A DNA stretch of 64,000 nucleotides from Clostridiales bacterium (GTDB lineage: Bacteria > Bacillota > Clostridia > Christensenellales > Pumilibacteraceae). The position numbers were made by a program, and so were the translations under genes. The notes beneath the pieces are model-generated. The model was not told where the DNA came from. It saw only the letters and a list, made by a program, of their open reading frames with translations, and did no database searches. Of this stretch, positions 24,944 to 34,161 are shown one piece after another. Location: assembly GCA_029055565.1 (NCBI GenBank), contig JAIDCZ010000005.1, forward strand, positions 1 through 64,000, read 5' to 3'. Positions within the stretch are counted from its first letter, which is position 1. Each line of letters begins with the position of its first letter.

Positions 24944-27900
24944 AGTTATCATCAAGCTCGTGGCCGAACAGCTCCTTGTACTGCTCAACCGTCATATTAA
25001 CGTCACGCGGCTTGTTGTTGCCGATCATCGGGCCGATATAGCCCGCCGTTTCCAGATTATCTATAATGCGTGCCGCGCGCGCATAGCCTATTGAAAATCT
25101 GCGCTGCACGACGGTAGTGGAAATCTGCTTGGCCTTGATGGCGTGCGCCATAACGCGAGGCGCAAGCGGATCCATCTCGCCGCCGCCGTCGCCGTCACCA
25201 CCGCCGGCGCCGCCGTTACCGCCGGCAACGTACTTCTCCGCTTCCTCGTCGAAGTCGCATTCGTAGTTTTCCTTGAGGTGGCTTACGACCGACAGCACTT
25301 CCTCGCCGCCGACGAACGAGCCTTGTACGCGCTTGGGCGCATACGCGTCTTGCGGATAGAACAGCATGTCGCCGTCGCCGGTAAGCGCTTCCGCGCCGGT
25401 TACGTCGATAATAATACGCGAGTTGGTAGCGTCGGGAACCTTAAACGCGATACGGCTGGTAAGGTTGGCCTTGATCGTACCGGTAATAACGTCCGCTGAC
25501 GGGCGCTGTGTAGCGACTATAAGGTGAATACCGGCGGCACGCGCAAGCGCGGCAATACTGCTGATTTTGCTCTCTATCTCGCCCGAAACCGACGATTGCA
25601 TAAGGTTTGCAAGCTCGTCGATTATTATGACTATGTGCGGCATTCTGCTAAGCTTGCCGTTAACCACGTCGGGCATACCGTTGTATTCCGAAAGCTTACT
25701 GCACGCGTACTTTTGCAATACGGTATACCGTCTGTTCATTTCCTTATCCGCCCACTTAAGCGCGTTAAGCGCCTCCCCCGGCTCGGTAATCGTCTTTTCA
25801 AACAGCAAGTGCGGCATGCCGCGGAACTTACTGAACTCGACGCGTTTGGGGTCGATAAGGATAAATCTAAGATCCTCGGGACTGGACTTGTAAAGCAAGC
25901 TGACTATAAGACTGTTAAGACCGGCGGACTTACCGCTACCGGTCTGACCGGCAATAAGTAGGTGCGGGATTTTTTCCAAATCGCAAACTACCAGCTCGCC
26001 GCCTATGTCCTTACCTACCGAGAAAAGCATGGGCGATTTGTGCTTGGTAAATACTTGGGAGCTGACTACCTCGCGCAAGCCGACTATGGCCTTCTTTTTG
26101 TTTGGAACCTCTATGCCGACGGCGCGCTTGCCGGGTATGGGCGCTTCCACGCGCACACCGCTTACCGCGGCCAACTCGTACGCTATATCCGCACAGCGCG
26201 TTTCTATCGCCTTAACGGAAGTGCCCTTGGGCACGTCCAACTCATACCGCGTTACTTGCGGACCGGGTACGATGTTGATAACGCTTACTTGAGTCTTTAG
26301 GAACCGCGATACGACGTCCTCCAAAATCTCGGCATTGGCTTGCAGCTCCTCTTGCGACGCGTCTACGGCGTCGTAAATTTTGAGCAAATCGTAGGGCGGC
26401 GTTTTGTAGTTGTAATGCTTATACCGCTTGGTGTCTTGCGACACTACCGATTGCTCGGCTTGCTGTTGCAAAACGCCTTGTATGGTCATTTGGTTTTCCA
26501 GCGGAGCATTGCTCTTTTTAATCTTAGGCTTAACCGCCTCCACGACCGGCTTGTCTTGATCGTCCGCGGCAACGTACATGCCCGACAAATCTTGACCGGT
26601 AAAGCCGTCGCCGTTGTCGAAATGGCGCTCGCTTAAATCTATAGCCGGCTCGTTGGATATAACGAGCGAACCGTCTATTATGCCGTCGTCGTCGCTTTCG
26701 TCGCCAACGTCCGGACGAAGCTCCTCAATGTCCGATTGCGCACCGAATTCGGGTTCGTACGGCTTACTGCCGTCCAAAATTTCCTCTTGCTGTTGTATCT
26801 CCCCACTGCCTTGACCGGCAAACGGATTAAGCGCGTCGGTAGCGTCGAAAATCTCCTCTTTAAACTTATCCGTTTCCAGCGGCGGAACGTAGGTCTGCAC
26901 CGATCCGTCAGTTATATCGTTAAGCTTGGGTCTGTCCATATCCTCGAGCGCGCGCATAAACTTGTCGTCAACCGACGCGGGCTCCGGCTCGGGCGCGTAC
27001 TGTGGCGTAGCGTACGATATGGGCGGCGCCGAACGCACCGGCTGAACCGGCTCGATAGGCCGTACCGGCGGCGTCATAGGCTGGGAAGCGTCAATAATAG
27101 GATCGATAGGCTCCACGTACTCCAAGCGCTGATTGGTCTTGGGCATGCCGAACGCCGGCCGATAGTTGTCACTGCCGTCGTAAATTGGCTCGCGCGGCGT
27201 GGTCGGCCGATCTTGCTTTTTGGGATGCTCGTCTACTATGTTTTCTATACCGACGTCGTTAAAGTGAATATTCTTGTCGGGCGGGAAGTACAAAGCGTTA
27301 AGATTGTTGGGCGTGCCGTCGTAATCGACGCGGCGTGGTCTGTCCGCGTTTTGAGCGTCGCTTACCACGCGCTCGGCGGGGTCCATATATTCGAGCGGCG
27401 TAACCGGTTGCGCCGGCTCCGCGTATACGTATTGCTGTTGAATAGGCTGGTGCGGCTGGGTTTGGGTTTGGGTTTGGGACTGCTCGGCTTGGGGCTGTGC
27501 GTTGGCGGCACGGAACTCCTCCGCGGCGCGGCGCTTAATCTCCTCCTTGTCGCTGTACAGCTGTTTGCGCGCGGCGGCAGTAAGCGCACTGCGGTCGGCG
27601 GGTTCGTCCTCGTCCTCGAACACCGGCGTACCGGCGTAATCGCTCACCTTGCGCTGAGTGCCGACCGGAATATCGGACGACGAACCGGCGTCAACGTTTA
27701 TCTCCGGCAATCTCGGCTCGATCTTGTCGGTAAACAGTCCGTGCGGCGGCGTTGCGTCCACTACCAGCTGCGGCGAAGCCGGCTCGTCCGGCTCTTCTAC
27801 CGGCGGTTCCTCCATAACGGTTTTGTCCTTGCGCTTGCCTATGAGCGCACGAAGCTTTTTAAATGCCGAGGTCATAAACAGAATATCCAAAATAAACGCA

Positions 27901-28367
27901 AGCGAAAACACGACGTACGTCGCGGCTTCGGTAATAACCGCCTTGAACGCAAACGCGATAAGCCCCATGATTACTCCGCCGGCGGAATACTTGGCAGAGT
28001 ACGTCGACGACATATACGCCGAAAACTTTTGACCCAAAAACGCGTGCGTAGACGCCAACTGCAAAATTACGAGTGCAAAAATAACGGCAAGCGCAATGCC
28101 TACGCGCGTCTTGACTTCGGCCTCGATTTTGCGGCCCAATAAAATAAAAATACCCAGAGTAAGCGTGGCGATAAGCATGGGGTACGAAGCGATGCCGAAC
28201 ACACCGAGCATCACGCCGAAAATAGCCTCGCTGAACACACCGAGAATAGGCTTGATAACTATGCAAAGCAACAAGAACGCGGAAACGATTATCAGTCCCA
28301 CGCCCAAAATATCATGGTTCCCGTTGCTCGGTTTGTTTTTCTTTTTACGACTTCTGTTTCGTGCCAC
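24942..28367 (-). CDS. ftsK: DNA translocase FtsK/SpoIIIE
   Basis: 1141 aa. Four N-terminal membrane helices (about 20-170), a long Pro/Gln/Asp-rich linker (about 180-620), then the motor: Walker A GQTGSGKS (about 800), Walker B IVIIIDELANLM, ARAAGIHLIVATQRPSADVITG, and a C-terminal gamma winged helix (QISTTVVQRRFSIGYARAARIIDNLE) that reads polar DNA signals. Start is the GTG at 28367 with GAGGG upstream; a TTG at 28391 lacks one. Pumps DNA at the septum; in spore formers the same family does forespore translocation, and the sequence alone does not separate the roles. Confidence 0.96.
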   Translation of the reverse strand: MARNRSRKKKNKPSNGNHDILGVGLIIVSAFLLLCIVIKPILGVFSEAIFGVMLGVFGIASYPMLIATLTLGIFILLGRKIEAEVKTRVGIALAVIFALVILQLASTHAFLGQKFSAYMSSTYSAKYSAGGVIMGLIAFAFKAVITEAATYVVFSLAFILDILFMTSAFKKLRALIGKRKDKTVMEEPPVEEPDEPASPQLVVDATPPHGLFTDKIEPRLPEINVDAGSSSDIPVGTQRKVSDYAGTPVFEDEDEPADRSALTAAARKQLYSDKEEIKRRAAEEFRAANAQPQAEQSQTQTQTQPHQPIQQQYVYAEPAQPVTPLEYMDPAERVVSDAQNADRPRRVDYDGTPNNLNALYFPPDKNIHFNDVGIENIVDEHPKKQDRPTTPREPIYDGSDNYRPAFGMPKTNQRLEYVEPIDPIIDASQPMTPPVRPIEPVQPVRSAPPISYATPQYAPEPEPASVDDKFMRALEDMDRPKLNDITDGSVQTYVPPLETDKFKEEIFDATDALNPFAGQGSGEIQQQEEILDGSKPYEPEFGAQSDIEELRPDVGDESDDDGIIDGSLVISNEPAIDLSERHFDNGDGFTGQDLSGMYVAADDQDKPVVEAVKPKIKKSNAPLENQMTIQGVLQQQAEQSVVSQDTKRYKHYNYKTPPYDLLKIYDAVDASQEELQANAEILEDVVSRFLKTQVSVINIVPGPQVTRYELDVPKGTSVKAIETRCADIAYELAAVSGVRVEAPIPGKRAVGIEVPNKKKAIVGLREVVSSQVFTKHKSPMLFSVGKDIGGELVVCDLEKIPHLLIAGQTGSGKSAGLNSLIVSLLYKSSPEDLRFILIDPKRVEFSKFRGMPHLLFEKTITEPGEALNALKWADKEMNRRYTVLQKYACSKLSEYNGMPDVVNGKLSRMPHIVIIIDELANLMQSSVSGEIESKISSIAALARAAGIHLIVATQRPSADVITGTIKANLTSRIAFKVPDATNSRIIIDVTGAEALTGDGDMLFYPQDAYAPKRVQGSFVGGEEVLSVVSHLKENYECDFDEEAEKYVAGGNGGAGGGDGDGGGEMDPLAPRVMAHAIKAKQISTTVVQRRFSIGYARAARIIDNLETAGYIGPMIGNNKPRDVNMTVEQYKELFGHELDDN

Positions 28368-28422
28368 TTTTCTACCCTCGGAAAAAGTCAATAGTAAAAT
28401 TACGCAATTCTACGCACTAACA

Positions 28423-28451
28423 ATTATAACATAGACCTTGATACTTTTCAA
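28423..28451 (-). promoter_or_regulatory. ftsK promoter
   Basis: Minus-strand -35 TTGAAA (28446-28451), 17-base spacer, perfect -10 TATAAT (28423-28428). Confidence 0.82.
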
Positions 28452-28492
28452 GGCTTTTGGCACAAAAACAAAAACTTTTTTGTCGCACGCAA

Positions 28493-28586
28493 AATAAGGT
28501 TGAGCTTCCTAGGCTTACGAAAATGCTCGGAACGACGAAAACTTTATTTTGTCATTCCAAGCGTGGCGAGGAATCTCAACCTTATT
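28493..28586. repeat. Palindromic intergenic element, second copy
   Basis: Ends AATAAGGTTGAG and CTCAACCTTATT are inverted; the interior has TTTTGTCATTCCAAGCGTGG. Same family as 3210-3325, again joined to a heptameric tract and a stop codon. Confidence 0.7.
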
Positions 28587-28587
28587 T

Positions 28588-28629
28588 ATAATTCTTAATT
28601 CTTAATTCTGAATTCCAAATTCCGAATTA
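28588..28629. repeat. Heptameric TTCNNAA tract at dUTPase stop
   Basis: Units TTCTTAA, TTCTTAA, TTCTGAA, TTCCAAA, TTCCGAA. On the minus strand the tract starts with the dUTPase stop codon itself (TAATTCGGAATT). Confidence 0.75.
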
Positions 28630-29022
28630 CTTATCGCCCTTCAGCTCGTATCCGGTTTTTGCAGACAAGCCGTTTTGGCGGTCGTAGTTTTCCTTGTTCT
28701 TTTTTAGGTAAATATCAAACAGCTCGTCGCTCGTCATGCCGCTGTCTATACACATACCCAAAAAGAAGTGCAGTACGTCCACTATCTCCTCTTTTAGCTT
28801 GGCGTCGTCTATTTCGGTAGGGTTTTTCCACCATTTGTATTTGGCCTCATCTACCACCTCGCCCAGCTCGACCATAAGCGCGAGCGCCTTTTTGCACACC
28901 CACTCGCCTTTGGTGTAATTTAGGTTGCGCTTTTCGCGTATGTATGCGTCCAAGCCCTTTTGCATTCTGAACAGAACGTCCAGCTTGTCCTCGTTTTTCG
29001 TAATTGCTTCCTTGGTATCCAT
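28627..29022 (-). CDS. dUTPase of the all-alpha (dimeric, dUTPase_2) type
   Basis: 131 aa. Helical MazG-like nucleotide pyrophosphatase core: ALMVELGEVVDEAKYKWW gives the ELxE motif and EEIVDVLHFFLGMCIDSG the ExxD motif that bind magnesium. LHFF and the Trp-rich KWWKNP are characteristic of dimeric dUTPases. Hydrolyses dUTP to dUMP (family knowledge). A ribosome binding site (GGAG) lies inside the end of the upstream M16 gene, 5 bases away. Confidence 0.88.
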   Translation of the reverse strand: MDTKEAITKNEDKLDVLFRMQKGLDAYIREKRNLNYTKGEWVCKKALALMVELGEVVDEAKYKWWKNPTEIDDAKLKEEIVDVLHFFLGMCIDSGMTSDELFDIYLKKNKENYDRQNGLSAKTGYELKGDK

Positions 29023-29026
29023 TCCG

Positions 29027-30283
29027 TTAATCTCCGTTGTAAATATCTATAATCTTGGCGTTAGGCTTTTTGCCGGCGTACGCAAATGTCGGCTTACCGC
29101 AAAATACGTCGTGCGCCATAGCGTTCACCTTGTCTGGCGTTACGGCTTGTATATCCGATATAAGCTTATCTATATCGTAGGTAAGACCGGCCATAACTTG
29201 CCAGCGCAAAAGCGCAAGCATATAGTTCATAGGATTTTCCTTGCTGAACAGCGAGGTGACCTTGAGCTGCATTTTGGCTTTTTCGGTTTCCTCGGCGGTA
29301 ACGCCGTCCTTAAGAATAAGGTCTATTTCGTTGCGGATAGCGCGCACCGAGTTTTCCACGTTGCTAACGTTGACGTTGGCGTTCACGGTAAACATGCCGT
29401 TGGTGCGGCCGTACCACGGCGAGGAATACACACTGTACACCAGCCCCATTTTTTCGCGCAAACGCTGGAACAGTCGCGAACTCATACCGCTGCCCAGTAT
29501 GCAGTCGAGCGCGGCCAGCGTAGAGGTACGCTCGTCGGCAAAAGTAAGTGCGGGGAATGCAATGGATATTTCCGACTGCTCGTAGTCGTGAACGTATTGG
29601 CCGTAGCCGCCGTAATACTGCTGTTTTTCGAGCACGCGCGGCGCAGTATACTTTTGCGCTACGTACGAGGCCATATAACGCTCTACAAGCTCCAAAGCTT
29701 GCGCCTCGGTAATATTGCCTACGAACGCCACCGCCGTATTGCTCGGCAAGTAATTGTGCTTTTTGTACTCCAATATATCGGGTTTATTAAAGCGCATAAC
29801 GTTGCTTTTGCTACCCAATATTTCCATACCGAGCGAGCCGCCGGCAAACGCCGTTTTGTACAGTACGTCGTAACAAACGCCGTCCGGCTCGTCCTTGCTC
29901 ATATTTATTTCCTCGACGATAACCTTGCGCTCGCGGTCCAGCTCCTCTTGCGCGTACGCCGCATTAAGGAACAGATCGGACAAAAGCTCGAAGCACTCGC
30001 TCAGCTTTTCGTCTATCGACTTGAAGTAAAAGCAAGTGTATTCCTTGCCGGTAAACGCGTTGTACGCCGCGCCGGCACGGTCGAAGCGCGACACTATTTC
30101 CGCCGCACTGCGCGTGGCCGTGCCCTTAAACTGCATATGTTCGATAAAGTGCGATATACCGTTGTTGTCCGGCGTTTCAAAGCAACTGCCCGCACCGACC
30201 ATTATTCCGGCCGTAACCGACCTTAACGCCGTATTAGGCTCTACTATTACGGTTAGTCCGCTGTCGTATTTCTTAACTGTCAT
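29027..30283 (-). CDS. M16 family zinc peptidase (MlpA/YmxG-like)
   Basis: 418 aa. Inverted zinc motif H45-F-I-E48-H49 with the distal Glu at E125 (VEEINMS), 76 residues later as the family requires, so the protein should be active. A second M16-like half follows (from about 220, QYVHDYEQSEISIAFPAL). Gene order rpsO-pnp-ylxY-M16 matches Bacillus, where the gene is mlpA/ymxG. ATG at 30283 has AGGAG upstream. Substrate unknown. Confidence 0.92.
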   Translation of the reverse strand: MTVKKYDSGLTVIVEPNTALRSVTAGIMVGAGSCFETPDNNGISHFIEHMQFKGTATRSAAEIVSRFDRAGAAYNAFTGKEYTCFYFKSIDEKLSECFELLSDLFLNAAYAQEELDRERKVIVEEINMSKDEPDGVCYDVLYKTAFAGGSLGMEILGSKSNVMRFNKPDILEYKKHNYLPSNTAVAFVGNITEAQALELVERYMASYVAQKYTAPRVLEKQQYYGGYGQYVHDYEQSEISIAFPALTFADERTSTLAALDCILGSGMSSRLFQRLREKMGLVYSVYSSPWYGRTNGMFTVNANVNVSNVENSVRAIRNEIDLILKDGVTAEETEKAKMQLKVTSLFSKENPMNYMLALLRWQVMAGLTYDIDKLISDIQAVTPDKVNAMAHDVFCGKPTFAYAGKKPNAKIIDIYNGD

Positions 30284-30294
30284 ATTTCTCCTTT

Positions 30295-30423
30295 TTTAAT
30301 TCGGAATTAGGAATGCGGAATTAGGAATTATTGTTTTGCGCGCAAGCGCGCTTTAATTATTCTAATAAGGGCGGCTCCGCCGCAGTCATTCAATTCCGAA
30401 TTCTTAATTCCGAATTCCGAATT
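30295..30423. repeat. Composite palindromic element with heptameric arms
   Basis: Left arm of AATTCGG/AATTAGG units and right arm of AATTCCG/AATTCTT units are complementary; inside are two small GC palindromes, GCGCGCAAGCGCGC and GGCGGCTCCGCCGC. The right edge provides the TAA stop of ylxY. The inner parts match the element family at 34048-34161 and 48932-49077. Confidence 0.7.
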
Positions 30424-31141
30424 AAACCATGTCGCTTTCCAGCACTTCGCTTACGGGCGCGACCTTAAGTCCCGCGGCGGTTATCGTATTTAATATATTA
30501 TCCAGCGCCTTGACGGTGCTGTCGGTCGGGTGCATAAGTATTAAGTCCCCGCCCTTAAGGTTTTTAACAGCGCGCTTGCAAATAAGCTCGCTGTCGTGGT
30601 CGCGCCAGTCAATGGTGTCGCGCGTCCACATAACCGAACGGTAACCAAGCTCCTCCGCAACGCCGAGCGCAGTATCGCCAAACGACCCCGACGGCGGCGC
30701 AAATAGGTTCATATCAACGCCCAGCACGTCCTTAACGGCGGCGTGCGCCGAGCTAATCTCTTTGCGATTGTACGCGGCGTCCAGCTTTTTGTGGTCCTTG
30801 TGGTAGTAGCCGTGATTGCCTATTTCGTGGCCGGCGTCGGCTATCTTTTTCAGCACGTCGGGATTGGCCTCGACCCACGACCCGCCCACGAAAAACGTGG
30901 TTTTGCAGTTGTATCCGGCAAACAGATCGAGCATAGGCTGAATATACTCGGTACCCCAGTACACGTTGACCATAAGCGATACCTTGGTTGCGGACTTGCC
31001 GGCATACAGCGGCTGACGGCCCTGCGCACTGACCTTGGCGTTGCCGCCGTCGGTTACCGAAAGACCCAACACCGCCGCAACCGTGGCGCATATAACTATG
31101 TTGCCCAAAATACGCAAAAACTTTACCTTAGCACGCGACAT
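30422..31141 (-). CDS. ylxY: Polysaccharide deacetylase, YlxY/PdaB-like
   Basis: 239 aa. One N-terminal membrane helix/signal (LRILGNIVICATVAAVLGL), then a NodB domain. The first-motif Asp is replaced (VNVYWGTEY), as in YlxY proteins; the metal motif HGYYHKDH, APPSGSFGD, MWTRDTIDW and LILMHPTD are present. Loss of the Asp makes normal deacetylase activity doubtful, which is also true of Bacillus YlxY. Place between pnp and an M16 gene supports the name. ATG at 31141 follows AGAGGTG. Confidence 0.88.
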   Translation of the reverse strand: MSRAKVKFLRILGNIVICATVAAVLGLSVTDGGNAKVSAQGRQPLYAGKSATKVSLMVNVYWGTEYIQPMLDLFAGYNCKTTFFVGGSWVEANPDVLKKIADAGHEIGNHGYYHKDHKKLDAAYNRKEISSAHAAVKDVLGVDMNLFAPPSGSFGDTALGVAEELGYRSVMWTRDTIDWRDHDSELICKRAVKNLKGGDLILMHPTDSTVKALDNILNTITAAGLKVAPVSEVLESDMV

Positions 31142-31189
31142 ATAACACCTCTTATATACGGAACGCATAATCGGCTCCGCCCGCTTTAT

Positions 31190-31244
31190 AGTAAAAGCCG
31201 CAAGACCTCGAATATATTAACGTTCGGTAGGTTTTGCGGCTTTT
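31190..31244 (-). terminator. Terminator behind pnp
   Basis: Inverted AAAGCCGCAAGACCT / AGGTTTTGCGGCTTT arms with a 20-base loop; the minus-strand transcript ends in TTTTACTAT. It separates pnp from ylxY. Confidence 0.75.
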
Positions 31245-31290
31245 TGCCACTATAGCATTATATTCTGCATGCTCGGTGTTTTAGTATAAT

Positions 31291-33528
31291 TTAGTCTTTC
31301 TTTTCGCGGCGAGGTTTTCTGTCGCCGTGAGGGTGGTCGTGAGGTCGACGGTTTTTGCGCTCGCCTTTTTCGCCGCGGTCGCCGCGTTCTTCCTCGGCGG
31401 TATCGGCGTCCGGCGCCTTTTCAATGGGGTCACCGCTGAGCTTTTCTATAAGCTTAAGGTCTATCTTGCCTTGCTTGGTAAAGCTGACGACTTCCACCTT
31501 GACGGTGTCACCTTCCTTAAGGACTTCGGACACGGCGTTAAGACGTTTGCCGACGTATCTGCCGAGCTTGGCAATGTGTATCATGCCGTCGCGGCCGGGA
31601 GCAAGCTCCACGAACGCGCCCAGCTCGTCGCGAACGGTAACAACCGGTCCGACGTAGGTATCGCCTATTTCGGGATCCTTGACGATGTTCAAGATTATCT
31701 CTTTGGCCTTGGCGGTCATCTCTTGATCGATGCCGGCTATGAACACTCTGCCGTCCTCCTCGATGTCGATCTTGACGCCGGTTTCGTCCACGATCTTGTT
31801 GATCGTCTTGCCGGACTTGCCTATAACGTCGCCGATCTTTTCGGGATCGATGGTGAACATAATAATCTTAGGCGCGTACTGCGAAAGCTCGGGGCGCGGC
31901 TTGTCGAGAACGGCAAGCATTTTGCCGAGTATGTGCAGTCTGCCGACGCGCGCTTGCTCGAGCGCGGTGCGGAGAATTTTTTCGTCAATGCCCTTGATTT
32001 TGATATCCATTTGGATAGCGGTAATGCCGTGCTCTGTGCCCGCTACCTTAAAGTCCATATCGCCGAGGAAGTCCTCCAAGCCTTGAATATCCGAAAGAAT
32101 GGCAAGGCGGTTTTTGGCTTCGTCCTTGATAAGACCCATTGCTATGCCGGCTACGGGCGCCTTGATGGGCACGCCCGCGTCCATAAGCGACAGCGTGGAG
32201 CCGCAAACGCTGGCTTGCGACGTGGAGCCGTTTGACGAAAGGATTTCCGAAACGACGCGAATGGTGTAAGGGAACTCGTCCTCGGACGGAATGACCGGCT
32301 CGAGCGCGCGCTCGGCAAGAGCGCCGTGGCCGATCTCGCGCCGACCGGGTGCGCGAAGCGGCTTGGCCTCGCCGGTCGAGTACGGCGGCATGTTGTACTG
32401 ATGCATATAGCGCTTGGTTTCCTCATCGTCAAGGTTATCCAGCTTTTGCGCGTCGCCGGCAGTGCCAAGCGTGCAGATGGAAAGCGCTTGCGACTGTCCG
32501 CGGGTAAATACGGCCGAGCCGTGCGTGCGCGGCAGAACGCCTACCTCGCACCAAATATCGCGAATATCGGTGGTTTTACGGCCGTCGGGACGAACGCCCT
32601 TAGAGAGGATTTTTTCGCGAACCTTCTCTTTGGTCATGTAGTAAAGAGTGTCGCCTATTTCGCGTTCTCTGCCCTCGAACTGCTGAGCAAAGTGCTCCAT
32701 AACGTCGGCTTGAACAGCGTCTTGATTGGCTTGACGCTCGGTGCGGTCGAAGGTGTCGAGCGCTTTGTCAAGCTTTTTGTCGGCGTACTTGCGAACGGCC
32801 TCGTTCACGTCGTCGCCGATGTGGTAAAGCTCCATATCGAGCTTCTTTTTGCCGACCTGTTTGACGATGCTGTTGATGAACTTGACTTGCTTTTTAATCT
32901 CCTCGTGCGCAAAGAGAATGCCGCCGAGCATTTGCTCCTCCGATACCTCTTGTGCGCCGGCCTCAACCATCATAATGGCGTCGGCGGTACCCGATACGTA
33001 CACGTGCATCGTGCTCTTGGCGCGTTGCTCGTTGTCGGGGTTGATAACGTACTTGCCGTCCACACAGCCGACGACTACCGAACCGGTAGGTCCCATAAAC
33101 GGAATGTCGGATATGGAAAGCGCAATCGAGCTACCGAGCATGCCGAACACTTCGGGCGGAATGTTGGTGTCTACGGAAAGCGCCGTAGCCACGACCGATA
33201 CGTCGTTGAACAAGCCCTTGGGGAACAACGGACGGATAGGCCGGTCGATAAGGCGGGACGTAAGGATAGCCTTGTCACTGCCTCTGCCCTCGCGGCGTTT
33301 AAAGCTGCCGGGGATCTTGCCGATAGCGTACAGCTTTTCTTCAAAGTCTACTCCGAGCGGGAAGTAATCCATGCCCGGTCGGGGCGCGTCCGCCATAGTC
33401 ACGTTGGTCATTACTACGGTATCGCCACAGCGAATAATACACGAGCCGTTGGCTTGTCCCGCGTACTTACCGGTTTCTACAGTGACCGTGCGCCCTCCGA
33501 TTTCTGTTTGGAAAACGTTGCATTCCAT
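31291..33528 (-). CDS. pnp: Polyribonucleotide nucleotidyltransferase (PNPase)
   Basis: 745 aa. Two RNase PH domains (about 1-215 and 310-545), linked by a helical domain, then KH (KIGDVIGKSGKTINKI, about 560-615) and S1 (GDTYVGPVVTVRDELGAFVEL, about 625-690) domains and a basic, Arg/Lys-rich tail. FTRGQSQALS and SSNGSTSQASVCG mark the active second PH domain. 3'-5' phosphorolytic RNA decay. GGAG ribosome binding site. Confidence 0.98.
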   Translation of the reverse strand: MECNVFQTEIGGRTVTVETGKYAGQANGSCIIRCGDTVVMTNVTMADAPRPGMDYFPLGVDFEEKLYAIGKIPGSFKRREGRGSDKAILTSRLIDRPIRPLFPKGLFNDVSVVATALSVDTNIPPEVFGMLGSSIALSISDIPFMGPTGSVVVGCVDGKYVINPDNEQRAKSTMHVYVSGTADAIMMVEAGAQEVSEEQMLGGILFAHEEIKKQVKFINSIVKQVGKKKLDMELYHIGDDVNEAVRKYADKKLDKALDTFDRTERQANQDAVQADVMEHFAQQFEGREREIGDTLYYMTKEKVREKILSKGVRPDGRKTTDIRDIWCEVGVLPRTHGSAVFTRGQSQALSICTLGTAGDAQKLDNLDDEETKRYMHQYNMPPYSTGEAKPLRAPGRREIGHGALAERALEPVIPSEDEFPYTIRVVSEILSSNGSTSQASVCGSTLSLMDAGVPIKAPVAGIAMGLIKDEAKNRLAILSDIQGLEDFLGDMDFKVAGTEHGITAIQMDIKIKGIDEKILRTALEQARVGRLHILGKMLAVLDKPRPELSQYAPKIIMFTIDPEKIGDVIGKSGKTINKIVDETGVKIDIEEDGRVFIAGIDQEMTAKAKEIILNIVKDPEIGDTYVGPVVTVRDELGAFVELAPGRDGMIHIAKLGRYVGKRLNAVSEVLKEGDTVKVEVVSFTKQGKIDLKLIEKLSGDPIEKAPDADTAEEERGDRGEKGERKNRRPHDHPHGDRKPRREKKD

Positions 33529-33589
33529 TTTTATATTTCTCCTAAATAAATAATGCCTAAAATAAATGAAACTATAAATGCCGAATATA

Positions 33590-33618
33590 ACAAAAGGCGC
33601 AAAAATGTGCGCCTTTTC
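33590..33618 (-). terminator. Hairpin between rpsO and pnp
   Basis: Minus-strand AAAAGGCGCACATTTTTGCGCCTTTTG, a strong stem followed by T-rich sequence. It may terminate or attenuate between rpsO and pnp, or be an RNA-processing site as in the well-known rpsO-pnp junction of other bacteria. Confidence 0.8.
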
Positions 33619-33632
33619 CTATAACGCCGTTA

Positions 33633-33896
33633 TTACTTACGGATTTCGAGTTTGGCAACCAAGCTACGGTATCTTTCGATATCGATTTCTTTAAGATAGT
33701 TAAGCTGGCTACGACGGCTACCTACCATCTGCAAAAGTCCGCGGCGGGAGTGGTGATCCTTTTTGTGGGTCTTAAGGTGTTCGGTAAGGTGATTGATACG
33801 CCATGTAAGGAGCGCAATCTGAACCTCGGGACTACCGGTGTCACCCTCGTGCGTTGCGTACTTTGCTATGATTTCCGCCTTGATTTGTTTGTCCAT
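33633..33896 (-). CDS. rpsO: 30S ribosomal protein S15
   Basis: 87 aa, complete. Conserved [39 protein letters not shown] and [11 protein letters not shown] segments. Binds 16S rRNA at the h20-h22 junction. Expression comes from its own promoter with a leader of about 75 bases that could hold the usual S15 autoregulatory structure, though no specific fold was confirmed. Confidence 0.98.
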   Translation of the reverse strand: MDKQIKAEIIAKYATHEGDTGSPEVQIALLTWRINHLTEHLKTHKKDHHSRRGLLQMVGSRRSQLNYLKEIDIERYRSLVAKLEIRK

Positions 33897-33978
33897 TTTT
33901 TACCTCCGACAAAAATTGAATTCGCCTTAATCACAGAACTGCGTGGAGAGCGCAATACCGAGAATAAGGTACGTAATG

Positions 33979-34008
33979 ATTATAGCATGCCCATTCTGTA
34001 TTTGTCAA
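33979..34008 (-). promoter_or_regulatory. rpsO promoter
   Basis: Minus-strand -35 TTGACA (34003-34008), 18-base spacer, -10 TATAAT (33979-33984). Confidence 0.85.
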
Positions 34009-34018
34009 ACGATTTTAT

Positions 34019-34161
34019 TCAATTAAGAATTAAGAATGCAGAATTGTTGAGCGGCGCAAGCGCCTAATAGAATAGATAAGAATGTAGGAAAAAATTTTTA
34101 TTAAATAAGGGCGCGAAGCGCAGTCCGACATTATTCACTATTCACTATTATCTATTCACTA
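34019..34161. repeat. Heptameric tract plus family C element, copy 1
   Basis: A short AGAATTA tract, then GCGGCGCAAGCGCC, GAATAGATAA, AAAAATTTTTATT, GGGCGCGAAGCGCAGTCC, and TTATCTATTC pairing back with GAATAGATAA. The right edge meets the stop codon of the PTS-like gene. A second copy at 48932-49077 is about as long and closely similar. Confidence 0.72.
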